The notes under the pieces were generated by a model. That model was given only the letters and a program-made list of their open reading frames with translations. It made no database searches and was not told the DNA's origin. Below are positions 8,244 to 16,037 of a DNA stretch of 64,000 bases, piece after piece (positions within the stretch are counted from its first letter, which is position 1; each line of letters begins with the position of its first letter). The position numbers were made by a program, and so were the translations under genes. Where the stretch lies: the NCBI RefSeq assembly GCF_003050965.1, contig NZ_QAOU01000004.1, positions 62,001-126,000 of the forward strand, read 5' to 3'. The DNA is from Nitrosospira sp. Nsp2. GTDB taxonomy: Bacteria; Pseudomonadota; Gammaproteobacteria; Burkholderiales; Nitrosomonadaceae.

Positions 8244-9230
8244 TTAGCGACCGCGAGTTACCCGGCCAGCGATAATGCTGCAGCGCCCTGCGCCGGTTGC
8301 TCGCGTGTATGCGGTGAAGCTTTCCAACGTCGGAAACTCAGCGCGTATTGCGGGATCGTTGCGCCATTGCATTACGCATGAGTCCTCTACAGATAGCCCA
8401 GCTGGTACCTTAGAAACCGCAGCGGCCCCCTGGCCAGCGCCTGGAGCCGCCCCAGGTGCGCCCAGGACGCTCTCGAAAGTGCCGATCCGATCAGCCAGAC
8501 CCGCCCTGACAGCTTCAGCCCCTACCAACATCCCGCCTTGTCCAAAGTCCGAGTTAACTTTCTTTTCAGATACGCCTCGATAGGTTGCGACCTTTGCGGT
8601 AAACACTGCTGCAAGGCTATCAACTCCACTCTGCAAGACGGCGCGCCCTTCCTGAGTTAATGGATCGGGTCTTTTTCTCGGCGCATTGGAGGATACGATT
8701 TCATGAAACGTGATTCCTTCCATCCCTTGGCGCACTCGATCATCAATAATGGTTCCGACCACCCCGATACTTCCTACGCTTGCCGTGTCGGAAATGGTGA
8801 TGCTGCTTGCGGCGGATGCAAGCCAATACGCTGCAGAGGCTCCCATTCCGGAAACGTGCGCATCAATGGACTTGATCGATCTTGCTCTGTAAATCAGGTC
8901 TGCCAGCTCAGATATCCCCGGTACCGCACCGCCAGGCGAGTCAACATTGAGCACGATCTTACTGACTGAAGAATCTGCCAGGGCGTAGCCCAGCTCGTCC
9001 TTGATGGTTTCCACATCGGTACCACCGAAAAGCATATTGAAGAGGCTTGCGCGTGGCGTAATAACGCCAGTAATACCTATTACCGCTACGCCGCCCTCAG
9101 TGCGCCTCCTGGTCGCCCCAGGGGGAGACTTGAGGCCGGGACCGGCAGCACTGACGTTACGTATCAGGCTTTCGAACGTTTCCCTGTGCAAGGCCCAGGG
9201 ACGGCCCGAGAGTTCAGTTTGCGGGTTCAT
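8244..9230 (-). CDS. S49-family (SppA/ClpP-fold) phage head maturation protease
   Basis: A 328-residue serine peptidase of the S49 family, like lambda gpC and other prohead proteases. The core VAVIGITGVITPR, the IVLNVDSPGGAVPG oxyanion segment and the catalytic-serine region SGMGASAAYWLASAA are clear, followed by SVGSIGVVG. In tailed phages such enzymes trim capsid and scaffold proteins during procapsid maturation. Its ATG overlaps the stop of the 281-aa gene (ATGA), so the two are coupled. No capsid, portal or terminase gene is present, which is odd for this protein; either the element is reduced or it uses the protease on a helper phage. There is no signal peptide, which argues against a housekeeping SppA. 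Confidence 0.85.
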   Translation of the reverse strand: MNPQTELSGRPWALHRETFESLIRNVSAAGPGLKSPPGATRRRTEGGVAVIGITGVITPRASLFNMLFGGTDVETIKDELGYALADSSVSKIVLNVDSPGGAVPGISELADLIYRARSIKSIDAHVSGMGASAAYWLASAASSITISDTASVGSIGVVGTIIDDRVRQGMEGITFHEIVSSNAPRKRPDPLTQEGRAVLQSGVDSLAAVFTAKVATYRGVSEKKVNSDFGQGGMLVGAEAVRAGLADRIGTFESVLGAPGAAPGAGQGAAAVSKVPAGLSVEDSCVMQWRNDPAIRAEFPTLESFTAYTRATGAGRCSIIAGRVTRGR

Positions 9231-10072
9231 AGGCTCTTCACCCCCGCTGATTTCAGCGCGCTGTTGATCTGTTCCACGCTAAGCACCTCAGTTATCAAAC
9301 CCGGTACCTCGTCTTCGTCGCAGTCCATTGCCTGGCGTAGAACCCGTTGCCAATAATCCGTGGCATCGCCTTGGTGACGTTCTTGGAGTACTGGCGAGCC
9401 TTTCCAGGCGTGAAGCGCCAAGACTGCCAAATGTCCTAATGTCATATTCGATTTTCCTATAGTAGTTTGAGGATCGATCTTGGTAGATCGAGACTCATCG
9501 TACGTATCGGCCTGAACGTGCCACAAGATGGAAGAGGTTCCGGCAGCTGGCGGAGGGTTCTGCACGATCTCCTTCAAGCGGCGCCAGCTTTGCGGGACTT
9601 CCCCAGGGCTTGCCTTAAACGCGAAGAACAAGGCTTGCCGAAAGGGCGTCAGTTCCTGCGGCGGGGCTTCGCGGTCTTCCAACCCTGGCCAGAAGGCTTC
9701 CTGAAAGCTGTGGATCTGATCACTCAACTGGCGGCAGCGATTGTATGCACTGGGACCGTCAAGCAGCTCGAAGGCACGTACGAGCCAAGCGTTACGCAGG
9801 TCCAGGCGATCAATGGTCCGCCAGTTGCGCTGTGAAGCAGAAGGAGCAAGCCCCATCACTTCATCAAGCCGCTTTAATCCTTTTACGTATTCCCGGAAAC
9901 TCGCTCGAAGCCACTGTAGGGTATTTGCCGGAAGTGCGTCCTCATCACGCGAGGTTAACGCTTTGATGTGCCCTTCAACTTCAGGCGGCAGTGCTCGCTG
10001 TGTGGTTGCTTCCGTAGAAGGGGAAACCATGAGCTGCCCCCATGGATTAGATTGAAAATTCTGTGTGCTCAT
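9227..10072 (-). CDS. Hypothetical protein of element A, coupled to the S49 protease
   Basis: A 281-residue, mostly helical soluble protein rich in Trp and Arg (for example WLRASFREYVKGLKRLDEV and SWRRLKEIVQNPP). The C-terminal third contains TLGHLAVLALHAWKGSPV and ends in NSALKSAGVKSL. I do not recognise a family. The ATG at 10072 follows the gene-free AT-rich region with iteron-like repeats. Its stop overlaps the protease start by 4 bp. The pairing with a head protease suggests a phage morphogenesis or portal/scaffold-related role, but this is inference from position only. Confidence 0.6.
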   Translation of the reverse strand: MSTQNFQSNPWGQLMVSPSTEATTQRALPPEVEGHIKALTSRDEDALPANTLQWLRASFREYVKGLKRLDEVMGLAPSASQRNWRTIDRLDLRNAWLVRAFELLDGPSAYNRCRQLSDQIHSFQEAFWPGLEDREAPPQELTPFRQALFFAFKASPGEVPQSWRRLKEIVQNPPPAAGTSSILWHVQADTYDESRSTKIDPQTTIGKSNMTLGHLAVLALHAWKGSPVLQERHQGDATDYWQRVLRQAMDCDEDEVPGLITEVLSVEQINSALKSAGVKSL

Positions 10073-10439
10073 CCGAAAAACTCCCCGACGACCACCTTAT
10101 TGACCCTACAGACCACCCCACTGTGACCACCCCATGACCTGTCAGTCACTAGCGCTTTTTCGCGCCCGTGAGTGCCGCGACAAAAATTTTTTCTGGAAGG
10201 ACCCATGAATGCTCGCTGGCCACTCCCTCCACTCACACACATACACATAGGGGTGAGATAAGTGAAATAAGGGAGAAATGGCGTGGTTATTAGGTTTGAG
10301 CCCGATTGGTAAGTGTGATAAAAGGGTGATTTATATATAAAGTGATTTATATTATTTATAGTTATCTCACCTTTTCTCACTGTTATCTCACGCTTAATAT
10401 TCGTCTGTATCCCGCATGTATAGGCTTTCTTCACTTATC
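10073..10439. other. AT-rich gene-free region with GTGAGATAA repeats (candidate replication origin)
   Basis: This 367-bp stretch between the DUF3987 gene and the 281-aa gene is strikingly AT-rich between 10300 and 10440. It contains the motif TTATCTCAC at 10362-10370, 10383-10391 and 10435-10443, and its reverse complement at 10253-10261. The last copy overlaps the 3' end of the DUF3987 gene. Repeats plus an AT-rich tract beside replication genes fit an iteron-type origin. Regulatory or termination functions cannot be excluded. Confidence 0.5.
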
Positions 10440-11834
10440 TCACCCTTTCGTATAAGCGTAATATCTCAATGCAGGACGGCCACCCGACGTGCTGTCCTTG
10501 CGTTCCTCTGCCAGTGGCGGGGCAAGGTTGAGCAATACCTCAAGCGCGTGCTTCACCTGCTTGATGCGCTTGCGGTTCCAGTGGTCCTGGAGGGCACTGA
10601 GGGTAATGCCTGGCCGCTGTGTGATGAGTTCCAATACCTCAGCGACAAATGGATCGATGCCGCCTTCATCATCCTGGCAGTTAAAGATATACGTGACACT
10701 GGCGTGCCAGTATTCCACCCAGGCAATGGCCGCCCATAGATCGCGTGGCTCGATCTCCAGTCGCCCATCCATTGCAGCAAAGATCATTGCGAGCATTCGC
10801 GCATACATCTCGGATCGCGCCAGAAGGCTACCGCCCTTGCCATCCCTATCACGGGTAAGGCGTGGGTACTGCTCTATCCATAACTCGCGTGCGGCCTCGC
10901 TGAGACGAACCTCGCGCGTATTGTTGCCATGGAGATCGCCGCCCGTTGCTACCAGCACGGCATCCGCTACACGCGCTGCCAGCCGGTTCAATGTCTCTTC
11001 CGGCGTTGGCTCTGGTAGAGGCACCAGTTTAGGACGGTACACATACAGCATCATGAAGCGATTCAGCAGCCCGTTTGCCACCTCGTTATCGGTCGATTTC
11101 TCGCGGAGTTCATGGCTGGTGATGTGCCCCAGGATGACGACATGGGGCCGCGTGGCCTTGGTCTGGTTAGTCTTGGTAAGAGGCTCCATATCGCGACCGT
11201 CGAACAGATTGCGTATGGTGGCCGATAGCGTGTTGTTGTCGCGCCGCAGCTGCGAGAGCGTGTTGTCCATTTCGCTTTCAATAACCAGCAGGCGCTTATC
11301 CGCCACGCCAGCATCGGCCCCTTTACCGTTGTCGTCAGCCTCACGCGCATCGCGTATTGCCCAGGCAACCCCCTCACCAGTGGAAAGACCGCCGGCGTGA
11401 ATCCGCAGGCGGTCATTGTTCCCTTGTCGTTTTCGAAGGATTTCATCTGCACGCCGGAATATCTCTCGCACCGTGGTTTCCGCCGTCCCTTTTCTGGCCT
11501 TGCCGCTCTTGCCCACGATGATCTGGAACGGTCTGCAATGAATTGCAGCGTCCCCGATTTTCTGGAAAATGGCGCGGCCAATCATCGAGCACAAGAAGCC
11601 CAGGACGTTTGCAGCCACGGCAACGGGATGCGCTTCGCTGTTGGAGCATGCTGCCTCGACAAAATCATGAACAAGGGGAGGGAAGCCATCCTCGTGCATG
11701 CGAGGCGGTGCCAGGGGAGTATGTGTTTCGACCAGTTGCGGCGCGGGAGACTTGGCCGCACCTCCCTTCGCTGACACTTTATCGAGGGCAGCAGCGCCGC
11801 GTTCAATGCTCTGGCTATCGTTACGTATCGCCAT
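10440..11834 (-). CDS. DUF3987-family P-loop protein, probable replication helicase/ATPase
   Basis: 464 residues from ATG 11834, which overlaps the upstream primase-zinc-finger gene by 14 bp; an upstream in-frame TTG at 11894 is rejected. A Walker-A-like loop GKSGKARKGT spans about 108-117, a Walker-B-like strand RLLVIESEMD follows, and then HVVILGHITSHELREK and ARMLAMIFAAMDGRLEIEP, the general layout of DUF3987 proteins. These commonly accompany a CHC2 zinc-finger primase fragment in prophages and satellites and are taken to be replicative ATPases. It is the last gene of the presumed replication operon (106-aa gene, zinc finger, DUF3987). Function is inferred from family company, not shown. 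Confidence 0.75.
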   Translation of the reverse strand: MAIRNDSQSIERGAAALDKVSAKGGAAKSPAPQLVETHTPLAPPRMHEDGFPPLVHDFVEAACSNSEAHPVAVAANVLGFLCSMIGRAIFQKIGDAAIHCRPFQIIVGKSGKARKGTAETTVREIFRRADEILRKRQGNNDRLRIHAGGLSTGEGVAWAIRDAREADDNGKGADAGVADKRLLVIESEMDNTLSQLRRDNNTLSATIRNLFDGRDMEPLTKTNQTKATRPHVVILGHITSHELREKSTDNEVANGLLNRFMMLYVYRPKLVPLPEPTPEETLNRLAARVADAVLVATGGDLHGNNTREVRLSEAARELWIEQYPRLTRDRDGKGGSLLARSEMYARMLAMIFAAMDGRLEIEPRDLWAAIAWVEYWHASVTYIFNCQDDEGGIDPFVAEVLELITQRPGITLSALQDHWNRKRIKQVKHALEVLLNLAPPLAEERKDSTSGGRPALRYYAYTKG

Positions 11835-12246
11835 TCGCCACCTCCACAGCTGCCTGAAGCCTGGAAGCGGCGACAAATAACCGCTTCCTGTCAAACTCCG
11901 AAACTGTTCCGCCTTTCGCTATGTTGTTCGCTGATATCGACACCAGCAGCGCCTCGAAGGCAACACAGCGCAATACATCGATTGCGGCCCATGGCCGCAG
12001 CTCCTTCGCGCCGGTGTAACCTCCTTGGCGCTCGGGGAATAAATCTTCAAGGGTTAGCCCTACCGCAGCGAGAACGTCGCGTGTAGAGCATCCTGCGAAG
12101 TCATGGATGAGCACGCGGCCATCATCCAGCTCACGAATCGCCAGGGAGGGGCGGCGATCGTCATGTGCCGGGCACGGTGCTATCCAGCGGCCCCGCCCGG
12201 TTTGCCTGATGTTGTGTAGAAGCGAGAGCAATTTTTCGGCACTCAT
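11821..12246 (-). CDS. CHC2-type zinc-finger primase domain protein
   Basis: 141 residues. The N-terminal part has the primase zinc-ribbon pattern C25-P-A-H28 followed by DDRRPSLAI, and then HDFAGCS with H48 and C53, ending VGLTLEDLFPE, as in DnaG and P4 alpha-type primases. The catalytic TOPRIM domain is absent; the C-terminal 60 residues are unrelated helical sequence. It therefore probably recognises template DNA and works with the overlapping DUF3987 protein. Its ATG overlaps the stop of the 106-aa gene (ATGA). In P4 the zinc finger, primase and helicase are fused in one protein; here they appear split or reduced. Confidence 0.75.
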   Translation of the reverse strand: MSAEKLLSLLHNIRQTGRGRWIAPCPAHDDRRPSLAIRELDDGRVLIHDFAGCSTRDVLAAVGLTLEDLFPERQGGYTGAKELRPWAAIDVLRCVAFEALLVSISANNIAKGGTVSEFDRKRLFVAASRLQAAVEVANGDT

Positions 12247-12563
12247 CCCAGCACCTGTTTTTCCAGTTTTGCTCTCAGCACTCCTAGCATTCCCAGGGTG
12301 AATGTAGGGCTGTCGTACGCACGCCCCACGGCTTCAGTGCCATAAGATTGTCCACTCGTCATGTAGACGAATGCGATTCCGACCAGCTCGCCGCGCTCGG
12401 CTTTAGCAAGCAAATAACGCAACTCATCTGCGCAGGCTTTGGAGGCGTCGGACGAATCATCGCCTGGTGGCGCTGATCGGGTGACTCGGGCTATTGAGGA
12501 TGAAACAAGTTTTAGAACGGGCTTATCAGTGGACGCGGCTGCGCCCTTGGATGTGCGTTTCAT
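12243..12563 (-). CDS. Hypothetical small protein, first gene of the replication operon
   Basis: 106 residues from ATG 12563, chosen because AAGGAG sits 7 bases upstream; the longer reading frame to 12857 runs back through the untranslated immunity leader and is rejected. Basic, Ser/Ala-rich N-terminus (MKRTSKGAAASTDKP), then a globular part DELRYLLAKAERGELVGIAFVYMTSGQSYGTEAVG and LGMLGVLRAKLEKQVLG. I do not assign a family. It overlaps the zinc-finger gene by 4 bp and is the first product after the P4-like leader. Confidence 0.6.
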   Translation of the reverse strand: MKRTSKGAAASTDKPVLKLVSSSIARVTRSAPPGDDSSDASKACADELRYLLAKAERGELVGIAFVYMTSGQSYGTEAVGRAYDSPTFTLGMLGVLRAKLEKQVLG

Positions 12564-12797
12564 GGTAAGGCTCCTTATCATGCGGTTTAACCGCGCCCTC
12601 ACTGCTAAATGAGGGTGGGCGGTGACAGACGGGTTAGCAGACCGGGATAAGGGACCGGCAGGGATTTCTCCCTCCCAACTGCACCGCCCATAAACTTTAT
12701 GGACAGGAATGACGCGCATAAAAATGCCGCTCAAGGCGGCTGCGCGCCTTATCTCCGGACTGCTAAATCCGACGAGTGAAACCTCACCCGCGCAAAG
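12564..12797 (-). ncRNA. P4-like immunity leader with seqA/seqB/seqC-type antisense pairing
   Basis: Transcribed from the promoter at 12798-12827. The leader contains ATTTAGCAG at 12768-12760 (seqA-like), CTGCTAA at 12640-12634 (seqB-like) and ATTTAGCAG again at 12610-12602 (seqC-like). The middle element can pair with either outer one over 7 bp, extended by 2 more bp for seqA after a U-U mismatch. In satellite phage P4 the CI RNA carries seqB, pairs with seqA and seqC in the same leader, and stops transcription into the replication genes. Here the leader also precedes replication genes. Exact ends of any processed RNA are unknown. Confidence 0.6.
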
Positions 12798-12827
12798 AGC
12801 ATAATCCCGGCCTGATGCGAATGTCAA
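12798..12827 (-). promoter_or_regulatory. Sigma70 promoter of the immunity/replication operon
   Basis: On the minus strand: consensus -35 TTGACA at 12827-12822 and -10 TATGCT at 12803-12798, with an 18-bp spacer. Transcription would start about 12791 and enter the 230-nt leader ahead of the 106-aa gene. It equals the position of the constitutive early promoter in P4-like elements. Confidence 0.75.
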
Positions 12828-12853
12828 GCTTTTGGACGACGTGAGGTGCATGA

Positions 12854-13225
12854 TCACAACCCCGCTATCTTCTTAAACCGCGATAGGGCTGCATCCATTT
12901 CCTCAATATGTGCCGGACGATGATCGCCAAACAGCAGATCGGCTTCCAGTGCGCGATAGATAATGGATTTTTCTCGCTCGGTCGGCTCCGGCCTATCCTC
13001 GGCTAAGGCAGCCTTTAGGCGGACCTCATGAGCAAGCGCGTCAGCATGGGTGAGCCTGGCCAGGCCGACAACAAGAGCGGGATACTTCCTGATTATTTCG
13101 CGCTCCGGCTCCCCCATCGTTTCCAGCATGACGGCCAAAACCTTCGCAGCGTTTTCCAGCTCTTCGCTTGCGTACAGCGATGAATCCATTCCCAGCTGCT
13201 TATAATCGATCTCGGGGGCGCTCAT
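12854..13225 (-). CDS. Hypothetical protein of element A
   Basis: 123 residues, acidic and almost wholly helical (SLYASEELENAAKVLAVMLETMGEPEREIIRKYP... and ALSRFKKIAGL). No known domain is recognised. Its ATG overlaps the stop of the AlpA-like HTH gene (ATGA), so the two are coupled, and its end lies only 27 bp from the -35 box of the immunity promoter. It may be a regulator or accessory partner of the HTH protein, judged from position only. Confidence 0.6.
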   Translation of the reverse strand: MSAPEIDYKQLGMDSSLYASEELENAAKVLAVMLETMGEPEREIIRKYPALVVGLARLTHADALAHEVRLKAALAEDRPEPTEREKSIIYRALEADLLFGDHRPAHIEEMDAALSRFKKIAGL

Positions 13226-13440
13226 TGCGCATCACCATTCAGCAACGCCCGGATTGCAGCAACGGGCCAAGCCAAACGTCCATTAATGCGGATCGGGCGG
13301 ATCGCGCCGTTCTCAAGACATGCCCAGGCGCGGAGCGTTTGCGGCTTTCTATTTAAGTGATGCGCTGCGGCATCGGTCGGGATTGCCGATCGCGTCTCAA
13401 GCGCGAGCGGAGTGAAGGGTTGATTTACTTCTGTTTCCAT
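13222..13440 (-). CDS. AlpA/excisionase-like helix-turn-helix regulator
   Basis: 72 residues carrying a short winged-HTH/MerR-like module: DAAAHHLNRKPQTLRAWACLENGAIRPIRINGRLAWPVAAIRALL. This is the pattern of AlpA and phage excisionase-type proteins, where a recognition helix (KPQTLRAWA) is followed by a wing (RINGRLAWPV). In P4-like elements such proteins switch on the integrase or assist excision. It is the first gene of a coupled pair and lies downstream of a terminator at 13520-13555 that separates it from the 237-aa gene. Confidence 0.7.
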   Translation of the reverse strand: METEVNQPFTPLALETRSAIPTDAAAHHLNRKPQTLRAWACLENGAIRPIRINGRLAWPVAAIRALLNGDAQ

Positions 13441-13519
13441 GTTGAACCACCTCTAGCCTTTCGGCGTTGTTGATAATGGTTCAATCACGATTGGGCAACC
13501 ACCGGAAGTCAACGGGCAA

Positions 13520-13555
13520 TAAAAAACCCGCAAAGCTAGAAGCTGTGCGGGTTTC
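13520..13555 (-). terminator. Rho-independent terminator of the 237-aa gene
   Basis: The stem AAACCCGCA-a-AGCT pairs with AGCT-g-TGCGGGTTT around an AGA loop. On the minus strand it is followed by a T-run (the A6 at 13521-13526 on the plus strand). It lies about 55 bp downstream of the gene ending at 13609. Confidence 0.8.
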
Positions 13556-13608
13556 GGGGGATGATAGCGTTAGGCAAGAACTTGCCTATTTGAACTTGCC
13601 TACTTTGC

Positions 13609-14322
13609 CTAATCCGTAGGGGGTATCCATCCACTTAAAACGTGACGGTAAATATAGTCTTCTGATGGATTTATTCCTGACTTAGATATGACATTATTAT
13701 CCCTGCACCACTTTGCGAGATCTCCTTTAATGCTGTTTTTGGTTGGACTGGAGCCCATTGCTTTGTATTTTCGCCAGAGGAAGGCCGCCTGCTCCTGAAT
13801 CCGCATTTTCCAGTGAACAACAACGGGCTGCAAGTTCTGCACCGTACTCCCAATATGGGCGGCCTCCGGATCTCTTTCTTCTATAAAAGCTAGTACCCCA
13901 TCTTTCTCATCAGCTGGCAGACAGGCAGCATATTCCCGCACACGCCTGGGAAAATCTTCCTCCATTTTGACCAGGCTACTTGCATCACCAAAAAAAGAAT
14001 TTTTGAAATGTTCTAACCCAGCTGCAGTCTTGGCTTTTGGCCCAAAAAATTCTAGCCAAGAAGGGGATTTCCTATCCGAATTTACCCAGAAAGTAGACAT
14101 CCGATAATAGCCAAAATGCACAAGCAAATCGCTAGCTCGGCGCTTTCTTTTAGGGATGCCGGAATAGGCAGCGGAATAGCTGAGCTTTTGCCCAAGCATA
14201 TGATCGAGAATCGCGGTTTCGATATCATATTCGCCCAGTTCGCCATAATAATTTGCTGGCACAAATTCGGCGAGGTCGCGCATTACCATCGCACGCAATT
14301 CACGGGGAACAAATCGACTCAT
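13609..14322 (-). CDS. Hypothetical protein of element A
   Basis: 237 residues, soluble, with many aromatic residues (for example LLVHFGYYRMSTFWVNSDRK and SWLEFFGPKAK) and a C-terminal helical half (WKMRIQEQAAFLWRKYKAMG). No family is recognised. The gene is monocistronic: ATG 14322, its own terminator downstream, and the integrase about 100 bp upstream in the same direction. It is a candidate cargo gene of element A. Confidence 0.6.
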   Translation of the reverse strand: MSRFVPRELRAMVMRDLAEFVPANYYGELGEYDIETAILDHMLGQKLSYSAAYSGIPKRKRRASDLLVHFGYYRMSTFWVNSDRKSPSWLEFFGPKAKTAAGLEHFKNSFFGDASSLVKMEEDFPRRVREYAACLPADEKDGVLAFIEERDPEAAHIGSTVQNLQPVVVHWKMRIQEQAAFLWRKYKAMGSSPTKNSIKGDLAKWCRDNNVISKSGINPSEDYIYRHVLSGWIPPTD

Positions 14323-14420
14323 GAAACACCCCTTCAGGTGTCATCCTTCGAATAGGGGCGCCAGACAGGCGGTGAAGGTTTCCGCTTTTCTCCCCGTCGG
14401 GATAGTCTGGAGCTTAATCG

Positions 14421-15749
14421 TCAGGTGTTTTTCACTACCTGTAAATCAGGTTGCACCGGGACAAATTCAATCCCGGCTTGTTCCAATATCCATGCTTCAA
14501 TTTTCACATGCCACTTGCGCAACAGATCAAGCGGCCGCCGGATATAGTGCTGCTCCCGTACCCCTTGTGGCGCATGCCCCTGGATCTGTGCAGCGATCCC
14601 GGCGGGCATCTCTATCCACTCGCACAGACTAGCAAAGCTGCGACGCAGGCCGTGCAGTGTCACTTCCACGCCAGCAACAGCACAGACTCTGTAATTCGCA
14701 TCATGGGGGTCCTGCAAGTGGCCGGAAGCAGCTGTTGGGCTTGAGAATACATACTCATTTCGACGTGGCAATGAGGCCAGCAGATGCGCCAGGTAGGGCG
14801 GCAAGGGAATAACGCGCAATCCTTGCATCTTGTCCTTTATGGTCATGCTGCCCCATTGGAAATCAACATCGTTCCAACGAACAGCGGTCAGCTCATTCGT
14901 GCGTGCACCGGTCAATAGCAGGGCTTGCAGATAGGCCGAAATAACAGGGTTCCCAATTTGTCTTACGGCTTTAAACCATGCCGGCAGTTGCTCGCGTTGC
15001 AGCGCGTCATCTTTCTTCTGCGGTCTGCCTAATATTTCGCGGATGGATTTGTTTCTTGCAGCGTTACCAGTCACCAGCTCCCGATAAGCGGGATACTCTG
15101 CACACCAGGTGAGAAAAACAGACAGCAGGCGGCTGGCAAGGCGGGCTCGACCTGGACGTTGCTTACTTTCCACCTTTGCCCATTCCGTCACCAGGTCAGG
15201 GCTTACGTCGATAAGTCGAACCATGGCCAGTGATGCAAGGGCGCCCGGTTGGGTCAGCTTTTCGCTTCGTTTCCTTGTCTTCCCGCCAGTTTGCATGGCC
15301 TCTATATGGTCGGCATAGTGACGCTCGCCCCAGAACGGCTTGCGGGCTTTCAAATATTCATCCCATGCCATACCAAGCGTTACCGCTTCACGGGCCTCCT
15401 GCATAACCAGGGCGGCAGCTTGAGCCTCTTTAGCCAGCCTTGCTGATACCCTTGCGGCCTCCTCATCAGCTTCCACCTGGCGCGGGTCGTCGCCCTGGTC
15501 TATTGTCACCTGAAGTTTGCGGGCTTCTTTTTGTGCATCAGCAATGCTCCATGCGCTCGCGTCGCCTATAGTGACGCGCATGGACTGCCCCTTAACCTTC
15601 GATTGGAAAATGTACCGCTTTCGATCTGAACCGGCGGTTGCCCGCACTCCCAGGCCGTGTACCTCGTCACACCAAAGAAAGGCTTGCTGCTTGTCCCTAG
15701 GGCATTGGAAGTTTTCAATCCTTCCAGCGGTGAGTTTCACCTTCGCCAT
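14421..15749 (-). CDS. P4-type tyrosine integrase of element A
   Basis: 442 residues. The N-terminal DUF4102 arm-binding domain is recognisable (LWCDEVHGLGVRATAGSDRKRYIFQSKV, then ITIGDASAWSIADAQKEA-type sequence). The catalytic domain has R in LLLTGARTNELTAV, HGLRRSF, GHAPQ and the nucleophile tyrosine in EQHYIRRP. It integrates circular DNA at the tRNA-His 3' end, matching the 49-bp repeats. The ATG at 15749 is immediately followed upstream by the arm-type repeat 15756-15780, so the enzyme may repress its own promoter. It lies at the distal end of element A, about 150 bp from the right attachment site. Confidence 0.95.
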   Translation of the reverse strand: MAKVKLTAGRIENFQCPRDKQQAFLWCDEVHGLGVRATAGSDRKRYIFQSKVKGQSMRVTIGDASAWSIADAQKEARKLQVTIDQGDDPRQVEADEEAARVSARLAKEAQAAALVMQEAREAVTLGMAWDEYLKARKPFWGERHYADHIEAMQTGGKTRKRSEKLTQPGALASLAMVRLIDVSPDLVTEWAKVESKQRPGRARLASRLLSVFLTWCAEYPAYRELVTGNAARNKSIREILGRPQKKDDALQREQLPAWFKAVRQIGNPVISAYLQALLLTGARTNELTAVRWNDVDFQWGSMTIKDKMQGLRVIPLPPYLAHLLASLPRRNEYVFSSPTAASGHLQDPHDANYRVCAVAGVEVTLHGLRRSFASLCEWIEMPAGIAAQIQGHAPQGVREQHYIRRPLDLLRKWHVKIEAWILEQAGIEFVPVQPDLQVVKNT

Positions 15750-15755
15750 GAAATT

Positions 15756-15780
15756 TGTAACCGATTTGTAACCCGATTTT
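15756..15780 (+). repeat. Candidate integrase arm-type site, right copy
   Basis: A 25-bp sequence equal to 6296-6320 except for one base. It lies between the integrase start codon and the right attachment repeat and probably overlaps the integrase promoter. Confidence 0.6.
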
Positions 15781-15900
15781 TAGTATATAGCGGAATATTG
15801 ATCAACACAACGGATGAGCGAAAACGGATCAACTGATTGAAAAACAAGGGAAGAGAGATTTTGCAGAATGGCAATCAACACAGAAAAATACCCTATTACG

Positions 15901-15949
15901 CGGATTGTGATTCCGGTTGTCGTGGGTTCGATCCCCATCAGCCACCCCA
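15901..15949 (+). repeat. Attachment site repeat 2 (junction of elements A and B)
   Basis: A perfect 49-bp copy of the tRNA-His 3' portion. It has no 5' half and so cannot be a functional tRNA. It forms attR of element A and the left end of element B, whose integrase starts 89 bp further on. Confidence 0.95.
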
Positions 15950-16037
15950 AGTACTTCTTTTATCTGCATTATCTCTAGATTTAACGGTTGTGGTAAACTG
16001 ACTGGCCCCTACAGTCTGGCACCTACACATCTCAACC

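Larger units (their letters stand above)
6191..15949. mobile_element. Integrated element A (P4-like/phage-satellite-like, about 9.8 kb) in tRNA-His
   Basis: The boundaries are the perfect 49-bp direct repeats of the tRNA-His 3' end at 6191-6239 and 15901-15949. Near-identical 25-bp candidate integrase arm sites sit at 6296-6320 and 15756-15780. Gene content, mostly minus strand: tyrosine integrase of the P4 class, unknown 237-aa gene, AlpA-like HTH, P4-like immunity leader, primase zinc-finger and DUF3987 replication genes, an unknown 281-aa gene coupled to an S49 head protease, an unknown 184-aa coiled-coil gene, and a HEPN-like gene next to the tRNA. No terminase, portal or major capsid gene is seen, so it is a satellite-like or reduced element rather than an autonomous phage. 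Confidence 0.85.

Noticed and set aside
10069-10434. Minus-strand 121-codon frame in the AT-rich region
   Set aside because: Low-complexity product with no domain; overlaps the repeat array and follows the DUF3987 stop; no convincing Shine-Dalgarno.
12564-12857. N-terminal extension of the 106-aa gene back to 12857
   Set aside because: The extension runs through a promoter and the pairing elements of the immunity leader, and a strong AAGGAG marks ATG 12563 as the true start.
15901-15949. Second tRNA-His gene
   Set aside because: Only the 3' portion is present; the acceptor 5' strand and D arm are missing, so it is an attachment-site repeat.
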